From Gymnothorax reevesii (lineage: Eukaryota; Chordata; Actinopteri; Anguilliformes; Muraenidae), in assembly GCA_029721435.1 (NCBI GenBank), contig CM056580.1, forward strand, positions 77,339,367 to 77,403,366: 64,000 bases of DNA. Direction: 5' to 3'. A program made the position numbers and the translations under genes. The notes beneath the pieces are model-generated. The model saw nothing but the letters and a program-made list of their open reading frames with translations. It was not told the origin of the DNA and searched no databases. Shown piece after piece: positions 45,413-56,500 of this stretch (its first letter is position 1; each line of letters begins with the position of its first letter).

Positions 45413-45749
45413 TGTGACAGTCCTGCCCTGCAGTCCCTCCCCTCTCCTGCTGTCTGCGCCTCCACTCCAACGAGCCACACCTGTTGCTCGTTGACGTGGA
45501 GGTGCAATAAAGAGTATTTAAGCACTGCACTGCCAAACTGGCAGTGCGGTGCAGCTGCATTCTGCGTCCGGAGCCCTGTAGTGTGTCTTTTGCTGCTGCT
45601 CCGCTCATGTTTGCTTTTAAATCTTTTAAGTAAAGATTTGTATATTTTTACTCAGCCTATGCGTGTGGGTCCCTTCATCTGCTTTTGAGTAAATGGTCCC
45701 AGTGCCTGCCGTTTTGTTAACCTCTGCCGGCGGGGGCAAAACTAGGACA
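45413..45749 (+). mobile_element. Likely solo LTR, 6-bp duplication
   Basis: TGTGACAGTCCTG starts it and CTAGGACA ends it, with GAATAC on both sides (45407-45412 and 45750-45755). Inside are GCAATAAAGAGTATTTAAGC, which could be a combined TATA and polyadenylation area, and a downstream TG-rich end. The 337-bp length suits a small LTR. No internal retrotransposon sequence is attached. A 5-bp duplication would be more usual for Ty3/Gypsy, so the class is open. Confidence 0.6.
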
Positions 45750-45755
45750 GAATAC

Positions 45756-47836
45756 ATAGATTGACAGTCTGAATCTTCTTTAAAAAATACACATTGTAGA
45801 ATCTCTAAGGGACCAACTGCTTGTGATGTGCTGATACAGAGAGCCAGAAGTTCCGGAACCAGCATAATCGTGAGGAAAATGATATCTCCTCACAGGAAAT
45901 GTTGCTAAAAAGAGAGAAGAAGCCAACTCCTCACACAGGTGGGCGCGAGCAATGTTATTCAGCCTTACATAAATTGATGCAGCCAAATTTATCTAGTATG
46001 CACTGAAGGACAGAAAATGAGAATTTAGTCCTTTTTTGGCAAAATATTGCCTAAATAACATGGTCATTATGCAAGATGAGGAAAATATTTTAAATGTGTA
46101 AAACATGTACACATACATGTACAACATGTAGCATGTAGTCATATTAAGAGAGCTTTAATAAGCTAAGTAGTTAGAAAAATATGACCCTCAAATTCAGAGC
46201 CAGCTGATGAGAGTGGAGCAGCAGGTTTTCCTCCTTGTGGAACTGATGTGAGCTCAGGCAGCAAATAAAGATTATTCCAAGCGATAACCATTCCATCTGT
46301 GCATCAGTAATGAAGTGTCAACTTTTTTTTTCTTTTCTTTTATTTATTTTTTTTGAAGGCAGTATTCCATTTAAGGTTGAAATAGTCTTCTTTTCCCCCC
46401 AAGCACAGTTCTTTAAATTAACCTGCATGCAATTTCAATTAGCCTTTCATTGTCTGCATATTTGTACTTTGCACGCTGCTATCTGTTTTTGGCCTGTAGC
46501 AGTAACTGCAGAGCACTTCAGTAACATTAATAATGTTGGGGAGCAAGTTGCGGCATTATTTTGCTGCCTGCATAAAATAATGCAAGAAGGGGCGGCTATA
46601 ATTAATGCCACAAGGCATCATTAAGTGAGAGTGAGGAAAAGGTCAGATAAAGGATGGCGGAAATGTGACATTCAAACGCTGCAGGAAAAAAAAAACAGGT
46701 ATCATAATTTTGAGCATTATTGAATTAAATCTGGAATAAACCATTAAATAGCGATCACCCCAATAATGCAGTTTAAATGTAGCGTTATTTACTTGCAGAA
46801 ATGTGTGAATTTTCAGAAGGGAGGGGCTCACAGTTTCAGCCTATATACAGGGCTGAGAATTTTCTGCCACTCGCCTGATCTAGTAGCTTACCGAATGGAG
46901 AATGTGTTGAATTACTAATCCCTCGTAGCCATCGATGCGAGTCCCACATCCATTGAGTATGAGAGCCGCTACTTCAAAATGCCGTTATAAAATATTCCTT
47001 TTCTCATTAACTCCTACAAGGAACTCCGACCCAGGTATGCTCATTACCATCACCATCTCTTCAACATCCTGAGAAGGGTGGCATTGAAAATGATCAGGAT
47101 TGATAGATGAAAGTGACAGGCGCTGTGATTCATCTAAGCTCTGTTCTTCAGAGTCAAGTGGATTCTTGAAAGTACGCGGTGCAGTACAGCACAGTAAGCG
47201 CTATCCGCCAAGAACGTTTTATCAACCAAAGCCCATTTCCCCTCAAACAGATAGTCTATCCTGACCTGAAGTGTTTATTTATTTATTATCTTTTTTTTCT
47301 TTCCTCGGGGTTGAATCTAGACCTTGCCAATGACGACTGTGGCCAGAAGTCCTGAAAGGTGATGGATAATTGGCCATACGGCCACCCAGCAAGGGAGAGC
47401 TTGAATTGAGTCAGTGTCCTTGTCCTCATTGCTCAGTAGAAAGTCTTTTTACTCCAGCAGACAGAGACACACACTCGGTCAGGGTCCTCTGGCTCTCTCA
47501 CTCTGCACAGCACAGCCATTAAACCGTGGTTCAGACAAAATATGCAATGACTGCTATTGTTTTCAGAAAATGTATTCCAGTGGAAGTAAATTTAAAGGCT
47601 ATTTAGAAAAAAAATCATATTTGTTGTTGCGTGATCAAAATTTGTGGAGAAAAAAAATATGTTTAGGACTGTCTTTCCATTTTGCAAGCTGGGCTAGAGG
47701 GAGGTCAATTTTCAGCATTAATGAAAACTCATTACTACTGCCCCAGTCCATTTACTGAGCACTGAAGAAATGCTCATTTACCCCTGAGCGAGGACAAACA
47801 TGAACTGAACCAACAAATCTGAATTGATTTGACTAT
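45756..47836. other. Intergenic DNA with T-rich run
   Basis: A pyrimidine run at about 46319-46352 and another at 47289-47303. No gene or transposon recognised. Confidence 0.45.
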
Positions 47837-47844
47837 GTGTCATG

Positions 47845-49534
47845 CAGGCAATTGTCCAAGTCCCTCCGATCCGAGTCCCAAGCAAGTCTCAAGTCATTTG
47901 GTCCAAGTCTCAAGCAAGTCCCAAGTCTTTTCTTTTGTGGGCAAGTCACGTCGAGTCCCGTCAGAGGTTATGTCCCCCAGACTACCCACAAGGCACTTAG
48001 GTTTATATCTTGGAGAGAAACCTAATGTCAATTTCAAAAAAGAGCGTGCCGAGCAGTCTGCATGGCTAAACCAGCATAAAGCTGTTGATTTATCCATTAC
48101 GACGTTACATGTCTGATCATTAAGACCTAGGTAGATGGGAAAGGCTACATTCCATTGAAGAAATGGCATGTTTGATACAAAAAATTGTTTATTTTGAAAA
48201 TTTTTCAAAAATATGAAAATTCATCAGAATTTGTCAGCAGCAAAGTGCTTATGTTAAGAGACAAATGCCTTATGGAAATGGTGAAATTCGACCTGATTTG
48301 CAAGAATATCGACACAAAGTTTATACGGTTGATCTCATTGGAATTTTTCTTGATCAGTAAAAGGCTTATGCAATAAATGCTGATGGCTAGGTTATTTGCC
48401 GAATGAATCTGCGACTGCAACGTGACGGTGTTTTGATCTCGTCGTTGCCTTCTGATAATGGTTTGCAATGTTGCTAATAGATGGCACATATGCACTATCA
48501 CAACTTGTGCAATTATCCTCATTTTTTGGTAGATCCATTTTGGCAAACTAGCTAATTTTGTTGGTTACCACACTACTTCTCTTCACTGAAAAGTTCTGCG
48601 ATTCAGTGCGAAAATGAAGGGAAACAGCTTAAAATGTCATATCTATTTGATCGCATAACAGCAAGTGACGTCATTACGCACAAGTTTTTATTCGCTTTAA
48701 TGCTGTTAGATGGAAATGCAGTTTCACCGCATTTATTTGCATTAATATTTTTTTGCCAATTTAATTTAAATAATTAAATTAACAAGTGGATGGAAACATA
48801 GCTAGTGAGCAGTGCATCACTATTCTCCTGACTCAATGTAGCTAGCCGATAACTAGCTAACGTTAGACTAACTGACATTAGCTGGCGTGAACAAAACATG
48901 ACTGACTTTTCCAACACACACGCACGCACACACCTGCACAAGCACACGCACACGCACACACTTCACCTCACAGACACGGATGCTAGCTATCAGGTTTCAC
49001 TTACTTGTCATCATGGGTCTTTAGGTGACAGACAAAGTTTGAAGTGTTTCCCTCTTTGTCGCTATTTGTTGCTGAACATGTCTTACATTGAGCAGACCTT
49101 CATTTTCCATTGGAGTAAAAGTTTTTAAAAGCAAATTGAATTATTTTGGGCGTACTAGAACTCGCAGCTGCCATTATTATCCATGCAATCAAGCGCACTG
49201 ATCATCAAAAGTGCGTGCTTCCGCTTCAGACACACACACAAAAAAAAAAACCGGAGCCAACTTGCTAGAGTGCGCGCCGTGCACTGCACACAAATGGACC
49301 ACTCTTGTCATAGTAGAGAGAATAGTATCAATGTTAAAAAAAACATACAATGAAAAGAACAAATCGTCTGAGTCATCTTGCCTCAAGTCAAGTCGAGTCT
49401 GGAGTCATTGTCTCCTAAGTCCGAGTCAAGTCTCAAACCTTTGCCCACCAAGTCCGAGTCGAGTTGCAAGTCGTCAAATTTGCGACTCGAGTTGACTCGA
49501 GTCCGAGTCCTTATGACTCGAGTCCAATTGCCTG
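47845..49534. mobile_element. hAT element with CAAGTC/GACTCGAG ends
   Basis: CAGGCAATTG at 47845 is mirrored at 49534. The flanking 8-mers GTGTCATG (47837-47844) and GTGTCAGG (49535-49542) match at 7 of 8 positions, as in hAT. Both ends are packed with short words: CCAAGTC/CAAGTCTC on the left (47858-47950), AAGTC/GAGTC/GACTCGAGT on the right (49380-49525). There is no transposase. The middle includes TTGGATGGAAACATAGC-like sequence near 48785-48800 that may be a second nested element, and a CA-rich microsatellite. Confidence 0.82.
48905..48962 (+). repeat. CA-rich microsatellite
   Basis: Imperfect (CA)n with CGCA interruptions, inside the hAT element. Confidence 0.9.
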
Positions 49535-49542
49535 GTGTCAGG

Positions 49543-50614
49543 CCATGTGTTGAACAACATGAAGCCTACTTTCAAAAACTAAGGAGAGAGACTAAAACTC
49601 CGCACTCATATTGACCAGACTAATTATATACTTTATTTTGCTGTCATGAGGGAACACAGGGGGGCTAATTTCTTTTCCATCACAGGTTTTTTTAGATTTT
49701 TATTAAAGAATAGCTCACAGCAGAGACAAAATTTAACGCAAAGAACAAGACAATGAACACTACTTTGTGAAAATGGCAGGACTTGAAATTGTCAAAACTT
49801 TCGTTAATTATATGCTTTAACTACGAGGTAATGGTAAATTTTCTTTTGACATTCCTCACTTAACAATGGAGCTGACTGACAGTGTTCAGTACCCAAAGTG
49901 AAAATGAATAGGCCTACATGACCATGAGTGACACAGAACAGGAATTTCTAGGCACAAAAGGTACAATGGATTTTTCTCTATTCATGTGATGATGAAAGCA
50001 CGCTTGATTAAACCTTGCTTCAATATCCATATTCCTAAAACTGACAGGTGAGAAAATAGGCATTTGACATTATGTTGAGACAGAGTTGCAAAGCAACAGA
50101 TTTTAATTTTTTTTTTTTTTTTTCCTCTGTGGGCTGAAGTCAAGTGTTTGTGGCCAAGCACTGGCCATTCTGGTCAGTGCAGAAGAGTTTTATTTATTTA
50201 TTAATTTTTAGGTAGCCTGTATATCATTAATTTATGTATTCATGATGACAACTAAAAGTACATTACAGTATGCAACTTAATCTAGGAAAACAAATGTATT
50301 CATAAATGGCTAACTAATCACATTTGTCCTATTCTTATGTATAAACAATATTTAATGAATTAATGCCTGGCTAATAAATGCATGACCTAATGTTATGTAA
50401 CGTTTTTTTCACTTATTTGTATGTTAAAAACTGCATTTGTTGATTTTAAATGTTTCTCTGCCATCAATATAAGGTGTTGCCAGGGTTTCTACCATGGATT
50501 TGCCTGACTATGAGGAAAGAGTAGACTCATGGTCATCAGAAGTTTATGCCGCATCAGTCGCTGAGGCAGTAAAAACTGATGCATAACTTTATGAACTAGA
50601 AAAGCACTCAGAGC
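49543..50614. other. Intergenic DNA with poly(T)
   Basis: A T-run at about 50107-50123; no gene or transposon recognised. Confidence 0.45.
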
Positions 50615-50882
50615 GCAGACCTCCGCCAGGGGGCAGCAAACCGAAAAGCACGGCGATCGGAACTCCGGCCCATTGGAAAGACTTGAAATGTTGAATTTTG
50701 GCGTATATCTCCGCAGTACTTTGGCCTAGATATGCCAAAATTTAATCAGCTGTTCCTTGACTTAATATTCACCTACCCTGAAAATGTCATCAAAATCCGG
50801 CCATAAGTTTTTGAGTTATGTTGTACACAAACAAACCGACAAACAAACGCCACCGAAAACATAACCTCCTTGGCGGAGGTAA
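50615..50882. mobile_element. Short TIR repeat, CCTCCGCCA ends
   Basis: GCAGACCTCCGCCAGGGGGC near 50616 faces ACCTCCTTGGCGGAGGTAAT at its right end; CCTCCGCCA and TGGCGGAGG are inverted. The inside holds GTTTTTGAGTTATGTTGTAC and AACAAACCGACAAACAAACG. Non-coding, MITE-sized. Confidence 0.6.
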
Positions 50883-51761
50883 TAGATGGCACGTCCTTAT
50901 GTCCTAGTATATGCTGGATACCAGTGAGAGAAAATATCAGGCCAGAACTGTGTTCATGTTGGCTTTTGTATCACATGCGGTATCCTTTTGAATGGATGGA
51001 CTTATGTGTCTAGGAAACAGAGACACACATTTGGTATGTCTCCAGTATGAACCTCTCTCGGCCATTCTGTTGAAACATAGTAATGCATTTTCAAGGATTT
51101 CAGGCTTTAATTCAAACACATTGCTGAGATCTAGGAATGTATCTTTAAGGGTCAGTGACTCAGTGTTGAGCAATCTGAAAAGAAAAATATATTTTAAAAA
51201 AAAACAGTTTCTTACAAACTTCAATATCACTGAAAATTTTGAATCAAGTTGTGAAGAAACTGGTTGAATCAAACCTTGGATGTGGTACAAACGTTGGGGG
51301 GAATTTCATGCTGTTAACAAAGTTTCCTAGATTGAAAAGGACAAGTGCATAAATGTGATATACCTTACCCCTGTGGCATTCCATCAGAGGTAACCTCATC
51401 TTTAAAGGCATGAGTGCTGTTAACCTTTGCCCACTTATAATCACCTTAATTATGATCCAACAATGTATTTACTGAATGATCAAGACCAATACGTGAACGA
51501 AGAATGATAAAGAAAATTTTAATTGAGAAATGACAAAGCGAATGCTGACTCGCTACTATGTACATATAGTACATGTGATACTGTAAGGATAGAAATAATC
51601 CAAATAAGTAATTAATGCTAATTTCTCAGAACTCCATTACCCTATTTTTTTTCAGCAATGTTATTAATTTCAAGATGGCACTTAATTAAAATATTCTCAG
51701 TGTTGAAAATAATAAATTCAACATTGGAAACACCTTCTTAGGTTTAACCACGACACATCAC
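50883..51761. other. Intergenic DNA, nothing recognised
   Basis: No repeat or domain was seen. Confidence 0.4.
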
Positions 51762-51900
51762 GGCGGCATAGTGGTTAGCACTATCGTCTCCCAGCAAGAA
51801 GGGGTTCGATTCCGGCCTGTGCGGAGTTTGCATGTTCTCCCTGTGTTCGTGTGGGTTTCCTCCAGGTACTCCGGTTTCCCCCACCCACAAAAACATGCAT
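51762..51900 (+). repeat. tRNA-like SINE-type repeat
   Basis: CGGCATAGTGGTTAGCACTA gives an A-box-like start and GGTTCGATTCC a perfect B box. TGCGGAGTTTGCATGTTCTC and GGTACTCCGGTTTCCCCC follow. Same family as 23650-23862. Confidence 0.75.
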
Positions 51901-52147
51901 CATTGGAACACTCCAACCAGTACCCCTGACCTAGGCTTTAGAACTGGAGTTGGTCCCCGGGCGCTGCTCTATGGCTGCCCACTGCTCCTAACTATAGGAT
52001 GGGTCAAATGCAGAGGACAAATTACCCCATGGGGTTCAGTAAAGTGTATCTATCATATCTTAACCAACCCTATCGAACATTGGTGCAAAACGGCGTTACT
52101 TACGAGCTTGGCTAACAAATTTGCTCTGTTTTGTGAACTATGAATAT

Positions 52148-52999
52148 TATTATTACCTTCGCCAGCGACTTCGCTGACGAAGGTAATGTTTTGATCCCCG
52201 TGTATTTATTTGTTTGTGTGTCTGTCTGTCTGTGTGTATGTATGTGTATCGAATAACTCAAAAAGTACCAAACGGAATTTCATAAAATTTGGTGGGTTGA
52301 TTTGGCATGACCTTAGGATCAATCGATTAGATTTTGGGAGTGATTGGGTCAAAGGTCAAGGTCAAGGCCACGAAAAGGTCAAAACCGACTTTCGGCCATA
52401 TCTCGGTCAATTTTTATCCGATCGGCGTGAAACCAATGCCAAAATGTGCCGAATTATATACCCGATCCTGTGATGTGAAACACGGTACAATGGGGTCAAT
52501 ACCCTTCTTAGCGGTTGGGGGTCAAAGGTCAGGGGGGTCATTACCTTCCGAACTTAAAGGCGTATTGATGTAAAAAAAAATATATCGTACTCTTGTCATT
52601 CATCGATCATTTAAAAAAATAAAAATTGGTCCTCAGAGTTATGTGGCGAGGGATTCAGTGGCGTCGGCGAAGGTATGCGCTCTACCGAGTGCCCGTTCTA
52701 GTTTGTTTGTGTGTCTGTCTGTCTGTCTGTGTGTATGTATGTGTATCGAATAACTCAAAAAGTACCAAACAGAATTTCATAAAATTTGGTGGGTTCATTT
52801 GGCATGACCTGAGGATCAATCGATTAGATTTTGGGAGTGATAGGGTCAAAGGTCAAGGTCAAGGCCACGAAAAGGTCAAAACCGACTTTCGGCCATATCT
52901 CGGTCAATTTTTATCCGATCGGCATGAAACCAACGCCAGTGGCGAGGGATTCAGTGGCGTCGGCGAAGGTATGCGCTCTACCGAGTGCCCGTTCTAGTT
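52148..52999 (+). repeat. Tandem AGGTCA-rich repeat with CCTTCGCC ends
   Basis: A 36-bp hairpin (ATTACCTTCGCCAGCG ... GCTGACGAAGGTAAT) opens it at 52152-52187. Two copies of a body follow (about 52205-52470 and 52705-52935). Both contain TGTGTATCGAATAACTCAAA, AAATTTGGTGGGTT, GGGTCAAAGGTCAAGGTCAA and CGGTCAATTTTTATCCGATC. A 58-bp block ending GAGTGCCCGTTCTAGT stands at 52645-52702 and again at 52941-52999. The bodies are open in one frame by chance of composition; there is no known protein similarity. Confidence 0.75.
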
Positions 53000-53104
53000 A
53001 ATTACTGTATTATCAATTCAGAATATTCAAAAGACAAATTGATGTTTTATGCCATCAATAATGCGGAGAAGAAAATGCCTCTGTGATGCAATGAACAATA
53101 ATTT

Positions 53105-53937
53105 TGTTGTGTTCTGGGGTCCTGGCCTTTGGCCAGGACAGCATTTATGGTTTTAACAGTTTCATGTTCCAAGTTTCATAGTTTCATAACTAGTTCATGT
53201 CACAGTTTTAACATTTTCTTGTATTAGGATCAAGTATTTCATTATTCATGTTCATTGTCCATGTTTTTACTTTTCCGGGTTTTGTCTTTTGCCAGGTCTG
53301 CCCAGCCACTCCACTGCTTGTCTGCGTTCCGCCCCGTGCCTTTGTTGTTGCACATTTCAGAGCTCTGGTTCTCCCCCGTACCGCTCAGGTGGTGGAAGGC
53401 GGGGCTCAGGGCCTGGGTACGTGACCGGCTGCAGCTGGGGTGCTTCTGCTCCGGGCTGGAGCACAGGTGCAGCGGTGGCAAGAGGCTGGGTAGCAGGCAT
53501 GGTGGGAGCCTGGCTGGAACCCGCCCAGGGGAGGCTGGCTTGCAGAGTGGTCAGTGCTGCAGTCAGCTCCTGAATCTGCCGTCGCTGGTGGGACAGCTCA
53601 GCCTCTCGCTGGGCGATCTTACGCTCCATCTCGCTGGTGTCTGTTAGACAGTGTCTACTGTCAAAGTTCATATCTTGTATATAGCGTTTTGTTTTTCTTG
53701 TCATTGACATCATTAGTCTTATTTCTGTTCATGGTTATCTCCCTGGAGTTTCCAGTGGCTTTTGTTTTTGTCGTTTTTCTGATCTTTAGTTTTTAGCTCT
53801 GTGAAGCTCACCTTAGTTTGTATTTCGCAACCCTTTGGGCCAAGATTTTTGTTGGCCCTCGTGCCAGTTTTGTTTATTTTCAATAAACTCCTCATTCCCC
53901 TTCACCTCGCTCCTGGTGTCTACCTGATCTCGCATCA
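53105..53937 (+). mobile_element. LTR with antisense gag segment, TSD AATTT
   Basis: AATTT flanks both sides (53100-53104 and 53938-53942). It starts TGTTGTGTTCTGGGGTCCTG and ends in CGCATCA, the same LTR family as the solo LTR at 30948-31961. Both outer parts (53105-53368 and 53644-53937) align with that LTR, including AACCCTTTGGGCCAAG and an AATAAA at 53882. The middle of the LTR is replaced by about 275 bp of gag coding sequence in the opposite orientation. Confidence 0.85.
53369..53643 (-). pseudogene. Ty3/Gypsy gag N-terminal fragment inside LTR
   Basis: From an ATG at 53629 the minus strand encodes MERKIAQREAELSHQRRQIQ, a likely coiled-coil start, a Pro/Ala-rich linker, and [19 protein letters not shown]. 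The chromovirus gag at 63543 has the same layout, with [17 protein letters not shown] at the matching place. The frame leaves gag at about 53369, where LTR sequence resumes. It is a fragment of roughly 85 codons. It indicates the LTR family belongs to an element with a related Gag. Confidence 0.75.
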
Positions 53938-53942
53938 AATTT

Positions 53943-55296
53943 GGCCTAAATCAAATTGGCCAGTCATTCTACTGACTGGTCTTTGCACCTCATTGAGTGA
54001 GGAGAAAATCAAGAAAAGATGTGCGCAGTCATTGAAAGTCATCCATTATGCTACCTAAAAGTTAACAAAGAAATATACATTATCTGTGAAAAGCAATTGT
54101 GTCCCTTGTGCAGGCTTTATAGTTATTGAAGGTACTGCAGTCCAGTTACACGGCCAATTGCATTCTTACGCCAACAATTTTCAAGCAGTCAAAGATGGAA
54201 AAATACAATTTAAATGGTTGTTTTGTATTAACTGAAGCAGATTCACTGTATTTACTTTTCAAAAAAGGACAATCGTGGTTCTACAGGTTAACACCAAACA
54301 CTATCCTGGAATTTCTCATGGATACTTGTCAGTTGAGGTTGATCTTGATTTTTTTTCCCCCCCAACCTAGGGCTGATTTTCCAACCTTTGTTGAAAAAAT
54401 CAAAATATTTTGTCTAAATTTTTTGATGAACTCCAAAATTTAGGTTACTATTCAAAATTTTGTGAAACTTTTTGACTTCTCACTATTCACATCTTGCATC
54501 ATGCCATTTGAGTTTATTTAGATGACTGCTTATAGTTCACTATATTGTGGGAAAAAAAAAATCAGTGAAGTGTCTACATGTTTTTGTTCGGTAGTTGGTG
54601 TAGTATGAATAATTTTGCACAGTTGGCCAATGAGCACAAATTTTCAGCATGCTACCAGAAAATTAATTGCGGAAAGGCAGTCATTGATCTAGTAACAATC
54701 AAATTGCCAATTTCTTCCTTTTTGGAGTGCAAACATGAAAAATTCTCTCGATTTATTATCTCATAGGAAAAGATACTAGCAGAAATGAGACGCAAAAAGA
54801 GAATGAAATGGGCGTGATCTTCTCAGACAAGAATCTTCACCAGAGATGCAAATACAGAAACTAATACAAATGCACTCATACAAATACCATTCTGCAATTG
54901 CGTCGCTGTGCCTCTTGCACCCGAGCTCTTTCTCACTCGCATCCCCATCGCAGTGGTCATGAGGAGGCGGTTTTTAATTGTGTGTAAAATCATTCCAAAT
55001 GAAGCGAAGACAGCTGGCGCAATGACCTCTCTGCAGCCTTAGAAAGTGCTCGTAAAGCTGAAATATAAAATGGATTGGCCAAGTATTTTTCTAAGGGATG
55101 TGCCTTATAAATATTGTCACTGGAACTGGCAATGACACATTGCATTTGCTTTACACATATAGGACTCAAAAATAAATACATTAAAACATTTTACAATCCG
55201 AATGCAGTATGGTGCTGGTGAGAAAGCAATGTCATGATAGAAATTTAACGAGCTTATACTGGCACACAAGGCATGTTCCCAGAAGAGTGGCGAATC
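53943..55296. other. Intergenic DNA, nothing recognised
   Basis: Several open frames of about 60-105 codons have no recognisable features. Confidence 0.4.
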
Positions 55297-55480
55297 CGAT
55301 GATTTGCAAAACATTTACAATAAATTTACATTTACTCAACAGTATTTAATTGAAAATAGTAGAAGGACAACATATCAAACGTTGAAACTGGGAAAAATAT
55401 ACCATTTAAAAAAAAATAGTTCTGCTTATTTTGAATTTGATGCCAGCAGCATGTTTCAAAACTGTTGCATCTCCCTTCCT
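55297..55480 (+). mobile_element. Degraded Tc1-like end
   Basis: TATTTAATTGAAAATAG, GGACAACATATCAAACGTTG and TTTTGAATTTGATGCC(AG)CAGCATGTTTCAAA match the left-end region of the Tc1-like elements here (compare TTGGAATTTGATGCCTGCAA at 16050). No transposase follows on this strand. Confidence 0.65.
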
Positions 55481-55539
55481 TTTGACAACACTCTAAGGGA
55501 ACTATTGAGAATAATTGCTGCAGTTTTGAAAACAAGATG

Positions 55540-55855
55540 TTAATAATAATAATGCATCAATTTTATATAGCGCTTTTCTGCTTTCTGGGCACTCAAAGAC
55601 GCTTCACAAGGATACATTATTCATTCACTCACACATTCACACTCTGATGGTGGTAAACTACGTTTTTGTAGCCACAGCTGCCCTGGGGCAGACTGACGGA
55701 AGCGTGGCTGCCAGTATGCGCCTACGGCCCCTCCGACCACCACCAAACATTCACACACAGCCACACACTGTTCCTATATTGCATGTTTTGTGGGTGGGGG
55801 AAACCGGAGTACCCGGAGAAAACCCACGCGAACACGGGGAGAACATGCAAACTCC
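55540..55855 (-). repeat. Dispersed repeat with tRNA-like SINE tail
   Basis: TTTTATATAGCGCTTTTCTG and CAGCTGCCCTGGGGCAGACT mark one known-style fish repeat. Its right part (CCTATATTGCATGTTTTGTG to GAACATGCAAACTCC) matches 23680-23760, showing the SINE-like family is linked to this longer unit. Confidence 0.65.
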
Positions 55856-55859
55856 CATT

Positions 55860-56225
55860 CTTTTCCCATTCTTGCATAATATACGTATGATTTCAGCTGC
55901 TAAACACTTGCATCAATTTTGTCTTTTCATAATGAGCCAAATATTTTCTGGGGGTGAGAGGTCTGGACTCTCGGTAGGCCAATTTAGCTCCCAGACTCTG
56001 TAACTACAGGGTCATGTTATTGTAATACGAGCAGAGTGAGGGGTTATCTTGCTGAAATAAGCAGTACCCTCTCTGAAAAACACATCTGAATTGCAATACT
56101 TCTCACTCCAAATCCTGTATATATCGTTCAGCATTAATGGTGTCGTCACAGATGTCCTGCTTCTCATGCCATGTGCACAAATGCACCCCCATACTATCAT
56201 GGATGCTTGCTTTTGAACTGTGCGC
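55860..56225 (-). pseudogene. Tc1 transposase fragment
   Basis: The minus strand reads GVRLCTWHEKQ-like and MIVWGCICAHGM (about 56200), then TAYFSKIT in a shifted frame (QQDN region) and PRKYLAHYEKTKLM near 55940 (the NIWxIMK block out of frame). This is the second half of a Tc1 catalytic domain. It is cut at 55860 by the neighbouring repeat and full of frameshifts. Confidence 0.75.
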
Positions 56226-56395
56226 TGATAACAAGCTGGATGGTGCTTCTCCTCGACAGTCCAGAGGATCTGGCATCCATGATTCTGTCAGTATTCAAGA
56301 TCTGCATTTGTTATTTTTCTGTCCATTGTTTAATTTTCTGTATATTTTCATGTTCCTTATTGTGATTTGATTTATTTTATTTTATTGCAGTCATT

Positions 56396-56500
56396 TCCTT
56401 TGTTTTCGATTGCATTTCCTCATTCATGCCTTTGTTTTCAGTTGCATTTCCTCACTTGTGCCTTTGTTTTCAGGTGTACTTCTTCAATTGCCACATCCAT
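56396..56500 (+). repeat. About 32-bp tandem repeat, three copies
   Basis: CCTTTGTTTTC followed by AGTTGCATTTCCTCA-like sequence repeats at about 56398, 56430 and 56460. Confidence 0.75.

Noticed and set aside
48590..48810. Separate nested transposon within the CAAGTC hAT
   Set aside because: A TGGATGGAAACATAGC-like end is visible but no matching inverted end or duplication was found.
52210..52997. Protein gene with a repeated CVCVSNNSKSTK segment
   Set aside because: The open frames come from two copies of a non-coding repeat with TGTCTGTCTG runs; no domain is recognisable and the family has TIR-like ends.
54126..54443. 105-codon open frame
   Set aside because: No domain, no neighbouring exon signals, composition like the surrounding DNA.
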